64,000 nucleotides of DNA from Asparagopsis taxiformis (lineage: Eukaryota; Rhodophyta; Florideophyceae; Bonnemaisoniales; Bonnemaisoniaceae): NCBI GenBank assembly GCA_030407315.1, contig JALQPE010003059.1:62001-126000 (forward strand), written 5' to 3'. The position numbers and the translations under genes were made by a program. Positions 42,303-50,435 of this stretch are shown in pieces; the first letter of the stretch is position 1; each line of letters opens with the position of its first letter. Under the pieces are notes generated by a model that was given only the letters and a program-made list of their open reading frames with translations, was not told the DNA's origin and ran no database searches.

Positions 42303-43820
42303 ATGGAAAGAAGAAACGCAGGATCCCTGAGAGTTACCGAACTTTTGAATCAGGATGATAACGACTCTCATTTTGATGGTTCCGTACTGATGGAAAATGG
42401 AAATGTATACGGGCATGTGGAGGTGGCGGGACAAGGTGATGGACTAGGAGAACAAGAAAAATTGTACAGAGAGAGTGGCATACAATTTGAGGATGAGAAT
42501 GTTGCATCCATTGGTGTGCAAGTAATTGAATGGAATGATAAAGCTCCTTTTACAACTATATTTGATTCAAGAACCGACAAAAATGAAAAAAGAGATGCAT
42601 TAAGGCTCCGTCCAAGGGTTGGAAGCAGCGGAGACAGCTTTTTGCCTTCACAAACTCCAATTGCAACAAGAAATGACGCAAAAAGTCAAAAGAATGTACT
42701 AAGTAATGACATAATCAGTGGATCAGAAGATGATAGTGGAAAAGAAGTCTTACCTGTGATTTCACAATCTCAAAGGCGTAGAGCACAACGACGCTTCAAT
42801 GGTGAAATGGATTTTCTGCTAATGGAAGAAGTGCTAAAGCAGAATGCACATGTATGCAATAGAGGAAAGGTGCAAGCGGCTTTTGAGACTGTTGCATCAT
42901 GCTTGAATTCGTCAACAGAATTCAGAAACACAGTGAGAGAAGACATAGAAACCAGGAATAGTAATCGCGGTAGAAGACATCGTGGGACTGTTCAAGTATG
43001 GAAGACAGATATGTCGCATTGTAAGGAACGTTTCAGTAAGAACATGGATCGGTTTAGAAATGGAACGATAGGAGATGATTGCCATGATGAGTTACAGGAA
43101 AGACTAATCGTCGTATGCCGCAGAATTTTGGAAGAAGTAGAAGCAAGGAAGGCCGAAAGAAAGGCAAGACATGAAGAAGATGTGAGGCGAAGGGATGAAT
43201 TAGAGCTTGGAGGCACCGAGGCGTGTGAAATGGCGATGAGAAGGCGTTCACAGGCTGTGAGAAACATGGCAATAAGTGATGCCGGGAGTAGCGAAAGGCA
43301 GGGAGCATCAGAACGGGAGGATGAACGAGGAAAGAAAGGCAATGTAGAAGGTGATTTGGAAATGGACATTTCGAACAGGAGAGTAGTGAAACGGGTAAGA
43401 GAACCGGATACACTTTCGGTACTATTTCATGCGTTAGATAACTCTGAAGAGAACCGGAATGCTCTTGCAAAACGTCAAGACGAAAGAGAGGCAAAGAGAC
43501 TTACCATGGAAATCAGGAGAGCCGAAGTGGAGTCCCGACAGCGTGAAGATCGATTGCAGCATGAAAGGGATATATTGGCGCTGGAAAGGGACAAGTTAAA
43601 CGCTGAGATCGAAAAAGGTAAATCGTCGACTGCTGAGCTAGAACTAGAACACAAGAAATTGGAGTTTGAGGAGAAGAAGTTGGCGGCGAAAATAGAAAGG
43701 GATCGTCTGGACGCTGAAGAGCGCAAAAATCGTATGGAAGCTCAATTGATTAGAGAAAAAGAAGACGCGGAAGACCGGCGCGCTTTTCGCGAAATGATGT
43801 TCAAGAGGTTTCATGATTAG
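42303..43820 (+). CDS. Myb/SANT-like coiled-coil protein of the Harbinger element (505 aa)
   Basis: The likely DNA-binding partner protein that PIF/Harbinger elements encode beside the transposase. Residues 1-155 are polar and poorly structured. About 160-265 forms a helical domain (FNGEMDFLLMEEVLKQN...VQAAF...VQVWKTDMSHCKERFSKNMDRF) with the spacing of a Myb/SANT-type domain. From about 275 it is strongly charged, and 385-505 is an uninterrupted heptad-type coiled coil rich in Glu/Lys/Arg/Leu (ERDKLNAEIEKG...KKLEFEEKKLAAKIERD). No tryptophan triad typical of classical Myb is seen, so SANT-like is the safer call. It runs inward from the left TIR, 307 bp after its inner edge. A role in recruiting transposase to the ends is known for the superfamily and inferred here. 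Confidence 0.75.
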   Translation: MERRNAGSLRVTELLNQDDNDSHFDGSVLMENGNVYGHVEVAGQGDGLGEQEKLYRESGIQFEDENVASIGVQVIEWNDKAPFTTIFDSRTDKNEKRDALRLRPRVGSSGDSFLPSQTPIATRNDAKSQKNVLSNDIISGSEDDSGKEVLPVISQSQRRRAQRRFNGEMDFLLMEEVLKQNAHVCNRGKVQAAFETVASCLNSSTEFRNTVREDIETRNSNRGRRHRGTVQVWKTDMSHCKERFSKNMDRFRNGTIGDDCHDELQERLIVVCRRILEEVEARKAERKARHEEDVRRRDELELGGTEACEMAMRRRSQAVRNMAISDAGSSERQGASEREDERGKKGNVEGDLEMDISNRRVVKRVREPDTLSVLFHALDNSEENRNALAKRQDEREAKRLTMEIRRAEVESRQREDRLQHERDILALERDKLNAEIEKGKSSTAELELEHKKLEFEEKKLAAKIERDRLDAEERKNRMEAQLIREKEDAEDRRAFREMMFKRFHD

Positions 43821-44351
43821 ATAATCTGGTGAAGGTATTGCAGCCAAACCGAGTGTTGCTTTAGCGAAGGAAGCTTTCCATGACTCTAGAAAGTTCTGAG
43901 TAATGTAAAGTAAACATGCGGGAACTTGAGCATCCCCAATAACCTCTGCAATACAGTAAATTAGTTCTAGTATGTTTTCCCTCTCTCATTTTCCGCTGTC
44001 TGTAGCTGTCCAAGCGTAAAACTGAGAACATAACTGGCGTTCTCTCACTCTATCCCCGACATCTTCCCCTTCATTGCAGCGCGCATTTCCTCTTCCATTA
44101 GTCATAGAATTTTAACGGTGCAATGTGCATCGAGGTCCATTATGCCTGTGTGGGGCACCAACGGGACCGATAGATTTGGTGTGCTGGTTGTGGCGGCGAC
44201 AATATTGGGGGTAAATACACGATGAGAAGGTCGCCTCAAGCATTGAGGAGTTACTTCGGGGGGCCGAAATGGGCTGAACTGAACTGGACAAGACGGGACA
44301 GGACGGAACGAAGAGCAAATGCATCAACTATAAGACATTACGTTTGCTGAA

Positions 44352-44603
44352 TCAAGCAATGTTACAACATGGAGTTTGGGGCGAGGTGCATGCCGCGCCC
44401 CTCCTAGGCTTCGGTAGTCGATCCCAGGCACTGCGCAGAGCTTCGTCAAAAATATCCTCGAGTCCCGGAGCGATTGGGGGAGTAGCTTGAGCACGTTCAT
44501 ATCGGGCTGGGTTATGTGCGGATGCGATGGGCAGACTGGCAATTAGTGGAATGAGAGTGGCGAAGAGGACCGCGCAAATGATCGGTGCAAAACTTGCGTT
44601 CAT
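44352..44603 (-). CDS. Small secreted protein carried in the Harbinger element (83 aa)
   Basis: Unknown function. The 83-aa product from the ATG at 44603 begins with a clear signal peptide (MNASFAPIICAVLFATLIPL, to about residue 29, ending ASAHN). A short mature part follows with an acidic helix (LEDIFDEALRSAWDRL) and a C-terminal Cys cluster (CTSPQTPCC). The upstream in-frame extension is ignored because it would bury the signal peptide. It belongs to the GC-richer cargo block. The gene is short and could be a chance frame, but the hydrophobic leader followed by AxA is persuasive. Confidence 0.5.
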   Translation of the reverse strand: MNASFAPIICAVLFATLIPLIASLPIASAHNPARYERAQATPPIAPGLEDIFDEALRSAWDRLPKPRRGAACTSPQTPCCNIA

Positions 44604-45094
44604 TTGTTCGGATGGTGGTGGCAATTTGTTCAATTGGCGCTATGACGGTGATGGGACGCAAGCCATGACGTTGGGGAGCCTTAATTGGTGATGGTGATGA
44701 CAACAAATGTTGTCGTACTGAGGGCTGGTGCTGCCGCGGCGCGGCGTCAATGAGCACAGATGCGGTGCTGAGATTGACACTGCACCAGTATCCGACGTGA
44801 TGTGTCGTGTCGTGTCTTTCTGTGCTTCGTTGCTGTCAAGTGTTGGTAATGACTGACGGTGCACGCAGGCAGACATGGACCTACACGACTGGATATGACC
44901 CACGTCACTCTGCGTCTTGTTGGCAGACTTGACGGCGCTAGCGCTAGCCGCTGGTGAACAAACGTCAGCGCAGATCCAAACTTGAAAATAATTCCGTCTT
45001 TTCAAAATTAGCGCACACACACGCGCACGTCCAGATTCGTGCACCTCACTACGATCTGCAGCGGCAAGGATGCGCGAGCAGTCGAGCCCCAGTC

Positions 45095-45658
45095 ATGTGG
45101 CGCCCGGCATTGCGCCTCACATCATGCTCGCTGCGCCGCTGCGCGTTGAATCACGCTTTGCATGTGCCGCCGCTATCCCATCGCATGATTGTTACCGAGG
45201 GCCGGTCCTGGGTGGCGATGTTTCCGCAAGACGTGGCCGAGAACCTGTGTCTGCGCTTCCGCTCGCTGCGATGGTCGGGCGACGCGCGTGCCGCGCATCA
45301 AATTCTTAAGAATGCCGGCGTGCATCAAAGTCGCGACGAGGCGGATTTAATCGAGCTTCTTCTCGTGCTTTTGAACACTGATGAATTCACCGGCCCGCGC
45401 GAACGATTGAGCGCTATAGTGGACACCCTGTGTGCCTCCCCAACGGGCAGGCCCAAGGCCGCGTACAACATTGTGCCCAGTGAATGCACAAGAGAGGCTG
45501 CTCGTGTGTCGGACAATTCGCACGCCAAGCGTGATGTCATTCTTAAGACCGCTCTTTCCATGTGGTCAGAGTTGACCCAAATGACCAGTAAACCTGGCGT
45601 TCGTTCTGTTGCGTTGATGTATCGTATATGTGGCGATTGTAAACATATCAGACTATAA
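45095..45658 (+). pseudogene. PPR-like protein fragment with organelle-type presequence
   Basis: A 187-aa frame from the ATG at 45095. The first 35 residues are Arg/Leu/Ser-rich with no acidic residues (MWRPALRLTSCSLRRC), typical of a mitochondrial or plastid presequence. The rest is helical, and the last 40 residues (ALSMWSELTQM...VALMYRICGDCKHIRL) have the spacing of a pentatricopeptide repeat. The frame ends abruptly in what would be the next repeat, exactly where decarboxylase sequence begins, so this looks like the 5' part of a PPR gene truncated at 45658. PPR proteins bind organellar RNA (family knowledge). The PPR call is by pattern and moderate. GC content is well above the transposon average. 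Confidence 0.5.
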
Positions 45659-46712
45659 AGAGATGATCCAATGCATGAACATCGTCGTGCAACAGGCACC
45701 GCCCTATTCCGACGGTGAAAACAGCGCCGCGGCGCCTCTCAACACCATTCTCAACTGGGTGATGGCGACCGAGAGCGGCAAGATACACTACTTTCTGGCC
45801 GAGGTGAACGAGAAGCTGCGAGCGATTCTGAACAGCTGGTGCACGTTGCTGTCATCGACAGCGTCGCTCAATGTTTTCAAAGACGAAAACGGTAACAGCC
45901 CCGGCGGGTGGATGCTGGACCCGCGCATCGAGGAGAGCATGCACGAATACGACAATCCGGGGTCGGTAACGGACCCTGCTTGGGGATACGGATCGTGGAA
46001 CGAATGGTTCAAACGGCCGTTCAAGGCGGGTATGCCTCCATTTTCCAACCCGGATGACAACTCGGTGATCTGCAGCGCATGCGAATCGACGCCGTTTGCG
46101 TTTCAGCAAAACGTGAAATTGCACGACAAGTTTTGGGCGAAGAACCAGCCCTACTCGTTGGTGACCATGATGAACAATAACGTATTGGCGAGGGAGTTTG
46201 AAACCGGCACGGTGTATCAGGCGTATCTGAGCTCGCGCAACTACCATTCTTGGCACAGCCCGGTGAACAGAGAGATTGTTTCAGCGAAGGTGGTGCAGGG
46301 CTCGTATTACGCCGAGTCGCCGGCGGTGGAGGACGACCCTTCGGGGCCGGACTCGTCGCAGGGGTATATTACTAATGTGACCACGCGGGCCATCATCTTT
46401 ATCAGGGCGACGGACAGTGAGGGAGAGGAGGACGGACCCGGGCTGATGTGGTTTATCGCGTTGGGCATGTCAGAGATTTCGAGCAATGTGCTGTCGGTTA
46501 AGAGGAACGATACAGTGGCCAAGGGCGACGAGTTGGGATACTTTGAGTATGGCGGGAGTAGTTACTGCTTGGCGTTTAGGAAGGACGTGATCATGAACTT
46601 GTGCACGCAGGCGTTGCCGCCGCTCACCGACTGGGATTCCAGCGCCGGTACGGGCGGGGAGGAGCTTATCAAGCTCGGCACGGCGATTGGCTCGACGGAA
46701 CCGTGCTGGTAG
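45618..46712 (+). CDS. Phosphatidylserine-decarboxylase-like (PsiD-type) enzyme, 5'-truncated
   Basis: A pyruvoyl-dependent decarboxylase of the PSD-like group that includes fungal tryptophan decarboxylase PsiD. Counting from 45630: the accessory PSD-like N-terminal domain (PLNTILNWVMATESG at 36-50, GWMLDPRI near 93), then the core with GYGSWNEWFKRPFKAG (119-134), CESTP, FWAKNQPYSL (169-178), GTVYQAYL, YHSWHSPV (205-212), GLMWFIALGMSEIS and the self-cleavage motif GGSS (308-311) followed by YCLAF. All core motifs are present. The family's first 60-80 residues are missing: the frame opens at 45618 inside the PPR-like fragment. The first ATG is 45663 (349 aa). It may be expressed as a shorter protein, through splicing to the upstream frame, or not at all. 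Substrate cannot be read from sequence. Confidence 0.8.
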   Translation, partial: CIVYVAIVNISDYKEMIQCMNIVVQQAPPYSDGENSAAAPLNTILNWVMATESGKIHYFLAEVNEKLRAILNSWCTLLSSTASLNVFKDENGNSPGGWMLDPRIEESMHEYDNPGSVTDPAWGYGSWNEWFKRPFKAGMPPFSNPDDNSVICSACESTPFAFQQNVKLHDKFWAKNQPYSLVTMMNNNVLAREFETGTVYQAYLSSRNYHSWHSPVNREIVSAKVVQGSYYAESPAVEDDPSGPDSSQGYITNVTTRAIIFIRATDSEGEEDGPGLMWFIALGMSEISSNVLSVKRNDTVAKGDELGYFEYGGSSYCLAFRKDVIMNLCTQALPPLTDWDSSAGTGGEELIKLGTAIGSTEPCW

Positions 46713-47118
46713 TGGGGGATGTCGCGATAGAGTGGTAGATAAAATTGTGTGTGTGTGTGTGCGAGGGTAAATGTTGGCTTGTTTGTTGACGTGGATTTGC
46801 GACGGAAGAGTAGAAATCGGGGCGAGGACAAGTTGGCGTAAAATCATCGGCGGACCGGGATGGTGAGACGGTGCAGAGCTTGGTTCCTGCGGGACAGGTG
46901 CAAATTTAGTAGCGTGGATAATGTCCATGCAGACGAAAACAGTGAGAACGAGGACGATAGAGAATCAGATGCGTCTATTCTGAAATCTGGTCTACTCCAA
47001 ATGCTCCGTACTGCAGCGCTAGATGGTCCGCGAGTGTGAGTAAATGTTTACTCTGCTTCCTACCGTTTGAAGGATTGCCAATTTTTCTCTGAGAAGTTTA
47101 ACCAAACCTTCGCAGGTA

Positions 47119-48273
47119 TTAAGAAAACGGTCGTAAAGCAATGTATTCGTGAATTGCTGGAGGACTGCAGTCGAAATAACGACTTGCTTGCGATCTATAA
47201 ATGCAAGTGTGGAAGTTAGTCAATATACATGCACAGGTGTACCATAAACCAACTGACGACATTCCCACCCTTAGTTTACGTTGATGATCAAGATGCGAGA
47301 AGTACTTCTTGACTTCTTTGAATGCCCATTCCACTGACATACGGGCAGAAGACATTCGACGATTAAACAAGGTCTCTTCCTCTCCCAAGTCTGCGCCACG
47401 AAAGCCAACCATCATGTACGGTCGCAAAATATATGCAGAATCTGCGTACACATAGAACTGCCTTCCATTGATTAAGAGACTATCTTGTAAACATTGCTCG
47501 ATGCCGGAGTTCCTGAACATAGTTAAATCATGCCTTCTGCCTTCCACAGGACCATAAACATGGAACATAAGACCATCCGGCAGGGTCATAGCCTGAAATT
47601 TGAAGCAATTGCGACGTTTGTGACCATTGTACGTTGCGCGTTGCATATTACCCTTCGGCTTGCAAATGTATAGGTTACTACCATCAATGAAACCAATGCA
47701 ACTATCCAGGGGAGCTCCAGTTTCGAATATTTTGGATGCGTACATTTCACTTCTCGATCTTATAAATGAAGAGTGGTATGATGTTACCAAATGGTGATAC
47801 TCTTGGTAGAAAACTTCAAGTACATGGTAAAAGATTTCACAGAGCGCGGTAGAAGATCTGAAGAACTCCTTTTCTAAGTCTTTCCACCTGCATGGTGAGC
47901 TTAGTCTTCGCAATAGGATGCAAAAACCCTCCATACCTGACGCTCTATATCCCCCTCTCTCTGTTACGAACGAAATATTGTCCCATCTAATTCCACGTAG
48001 TATATCTCTCATTTCTACTTTTCCAAAACGAAACCTGCGGAAACATTCATAATCATCCAACTCTCCCAAGTTGAAACTTGATGAGAAAATCTCTGCTTTC
48101 AGATCCTTTCGGAGCAAGTAATCGCTGTACTCTAGTGATGCGTCATGCAACAACAAACGAGGGATGATTTCTTCGTCGAGGTTCCTACTTCGGTAGTACG
48201 CCAATAGACATAACCCTACTTTCATTCTGGACCTTTTCAGGGTATGTTCTCTTTGTGTCCTGGCTCTTGTCAT
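47119..48273 (-). CDS. PIF/Harbinger DDE transposase
   Basis: Cuts and moves the element. The ATG at 48273 gives 384 aa; the frame is open to 48360 but only with a TTG, so a short upstream exon is possible. In numbering from 48360, the DDE_Tnp_4 catalytic residues are Asp226 (GFIDGSNLYI), Asp307 (YADSAYILRP) and Glu344 (SVEWAFKEVKKYF). The family hallmarks YNGHKRRNCFKFQ and GRRHDLTMF lie between them. An N-terminal helical region with a SGMEGFCILLRRL segment (about 141-153) precedes the catalytic fold. No frameshift or stop: apparently intact. It reads inward from the right TIR, convergent with the Myb/SANT-like gene. Confidence 0.9.
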   Translation of the reverse strand: MTRARTQREHTLKRSRMKVGLCLLAYYRSRNLDEEIIPRLLLHDASLEYSDYLLRKDLKAEIFSSSFNLGELDDYECFRRFRFGKVEMRDILRGIRWDNISFVTERGGYRASGMEGFCILLRRLSSPCRWKDLEKEFFRSSTALCEIFYHVLEVFYQEYHHLVTSYHSSFIRSRSEMYASKIFETGAPLDSCIGFIDGSNLYICKPKGNMQRATYNGHKRRNCFKFQAMTLPDGLMFHVYGPVEGRRHDLTMFRNSGIEQCLQDSLLINGRQFYVYADSAYILRPYMMVGFRGADLGEEETLFNRRMSSARMSVEWAFKEVKKYFSHLDHQRKLRVGMSSVGLWYTCACILTNFHTCIYRSQASRYFDCSPPAIHEYIALRPFS

Positions 48274-48558
48274 TTGCGCAAGCAGATTTGAAGTTAACGT
48301 TCCGTTTGCAGCCAATCTTATGATTTCACTCCTTTCGAATAAACTTCCGCAATCACACAAGAAAAATTGCGCACTTTACTTCCAGATAGAACATGAACGG
48401 GTTCCAACAGTTTCTCAAATACTCAAGATGCAAAATTGGTACAACTCCATCCTATCACCCAAGTAACTTCCTTCCGAGCTGATTCCGGCTGATATATTTT
48501 AGCCACAACTGCATCATGTCACACTGCAGCTAGGGAAAATTTATTTCTTCTTGCATTC

Positions 48559-49358
48559 GTACCTGTCTGTCACACCTTTCTCTGCATCCTTCACATCATC
48601 GACTATCGTCGGGTAGTTTCGACTGCAGGGGTTTGTTTTTCTGTGCAGCCGTCACTCTTCGAAAAGCTCGTTGGTATATGCAGTTCATATCTTAGATTGG
48701 TGGCAAATTGCACGATGAGATGTACCCTCCACACGCGATGTGCTGGCTTCTTTTTCGTGTACAAGATTCGCCTTGTTGTCTGTCTCATAAACGCAGTGCA
48801 TTTCTATTGTTTGATTCAAGATAGCGCCATTGTGCTGTGAACTTGCGGTTTCCGACTTGCGCCTTTCGATTGCGAAAGAATGACACAGACAATGCAGCTA
48901 CGATAATCACGACCAATGTAGCTGCACTGGTATCTGGGCCACTTCAAAGCAGAAAATGATTGGAGTGATGAAGTAGATAGAAGGTTGATGTGAAACATCC
49001 TGCGTGGCTGCCCGCAGCGTATGTCATCTGAACGCTGTATGTAGCTACATCCGCACACGATCTCGTTGAGATACGAGCTCATATCCCAGAGTCGAGATTT
49101 CGAGACAACTGTCTTTCACTTGACGCGTTACGAGTGCACGAAGAACCGTGACTCTTTTACTTAGCATTGAAATCACCGTAACACAATTCCTAAAACTATT
49201 CATGCCATTTGTCTTTACTGTAAGGTTTGCACATGCTCCCTGGGCAGCGTGTGATAAACAAAGGCTCCGTGCGAACACCGCTCCCTCTGCCCAGCCATGC
49301 GCACAAAATTCCCATGCCATTTCCGTATATTCCCATATGGGAACTCCAGAATTCGTCT
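48559..49358 (-). repeat. Right terminal inverted repeat (800 bp)
   Basis: Reverse complement of 41197-41996, with the one noted difference where the left has CACATCACG and the right CACATCGCG (arm sense). Ends against the ATA duplication. Confidence 0.9.
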
Positions 49359-49361
49359 ATA

Positions 49362-49713
49362 ATAAAGACCCTACGGGGAGTCTGTTCGCGGCGGTAAAAA
49401 TACGTGTATGATCTCCAACCTTTTTCATATGCAAAGCTACAATTTGAAAACCCCAATATCATCTGCGGCAAATGTTGTTTCGGATTCCTCGTCAGCCCCT
49501 ACAACGCTAGAGTGGAACTTGTGTTACACCTCTTGAGGACCACGTACCCAGTGTTCCTCATGTGGCTACCAACTCAGTCTGAATGTAACCGTTACCCTGG
49601 CATTCAAGATAATTGAGGCAGGATATGAAAATAATGGGATTAGAGCTCTCACATTATTACATTTGAACATGAATCAAATCTGCCGCTCTGACGTAAATAT
49701 TCATCGATGATTT
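49362..49713. other. Short spacer between two mobile elements
   Basis: No gene. GATTT at 49709-49713 is the left target duplication of the Copia element. Confidence 0.5.
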
Positions 49714-50298
49714 TGTCGTGGATCAAAATTGCACCCGAACCACCGTACAATTAGGGAGACAGTATTGTCTTTGCGAGACAATTATACACCGAAGACAGTC
49801 GATTACCCGAGATCGGGAAACCCTCCGATCTGGAAAGGATCAGCGCCCGCATCAAGGCCGAACGGTCCAGTAATTCGTGTATTTAATCTAGAGAACAGAT
49901 TGCTAGAGCTAGAGAGAATCAACGAAATGAACAATTAACCAACAACAAACCACCCGATTGCATACGCATCAGTAACCCCGTTACACCAACCAACCTGCTG
50001 ATTACCCCGGGCTCTTAGCCCTGAAATAACTGAGGATTGGCTCACCACCTCGCTGATTACTCCGGGCTATTAGCCCTGAAATAACTGGAGACTGGAATAT
50101 TCGCTTCGCTGATTACTCCGGGCTCGACGCCCTGAAATAACTGGAAGTGGATTGCAACCTGGCTGATTACCCCGGACACCCGTCCTGAAATAACAACAGG
50201 AAGCGCAATACTTTGTTGACGAATACCCCGGGTGCCCCCACCCTGAATTAACGAGACAAGTTAAGTACTTAAACTATCAAAAAAGACATCCAGCGACA
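49714..50298 (+). repeat. 5' LTR of the Copia element (585 bp)
   Basis: Direct repeat of 55243-55827. Includes the hairpin array at 49997-50252. Confidence 0.95.
49997..50252 (+). repeat. Five tandem 54-56-bp units, each with a covarying hairpin
   Basis: Units start near 49997, 50052, 50108, 50162 and 50218. Each has GATTACYCC, a GC hairpin, then CTGAAATAAC. The stems differ but stay paired: GGGCT/AGCCC in units 1 and 2, GGGC/GCCC in unit 3, GGAC/GTCC in unit 4, GGGTG/CACCC in unit 5. The array is repeated in the 3' LTR at 55526-55781. Conserved pairing with changing bases points to a selected DNA or RNA structure. Confidence 0.8.
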
Positions 50299-50435
50299 GT
50301 TATATAACTTTGACAGGATTGTTTTTTTTTTGACTCTGACTTGAAAGGAAGGCTGCAAAAGCTCTCCGAAAGGCGAGTCTAATACTTGAAGGAAACATTC
50401 CTATAAGTATAACCGAGCGAATTGACCATGAGTGA

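Larger units (their letters stand above)
41197..49358. mobile_element. PIF/Harbinger-type DNA transposon with 800-bp inverted repeats and extra genes
   Basis: An 8,162-bp element. Its terminal inverted repeats are each exactly 800 bp (41197-41996 and 48559-49358), starting AGACGAATTCTGG, and flanked by an ATA direct duplication (41194-41196, 49359-49361). The two genes expected for PIF/Harbinger are present and point inward: a Myb/SANT-like coiled-coil protein (42303-43820, plus) and a DDE transposase (47119-48273, minus). Between them lies a GC-richer block with a small secreted protein, a PPR-like fragment and a PsiD-type decarboxylase fragment. The arms differ by only one change that I noticed, so insertion is recent. 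TIRs this long and cargo of this kind are unusual for the superfamily. Confidence 0.85.
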
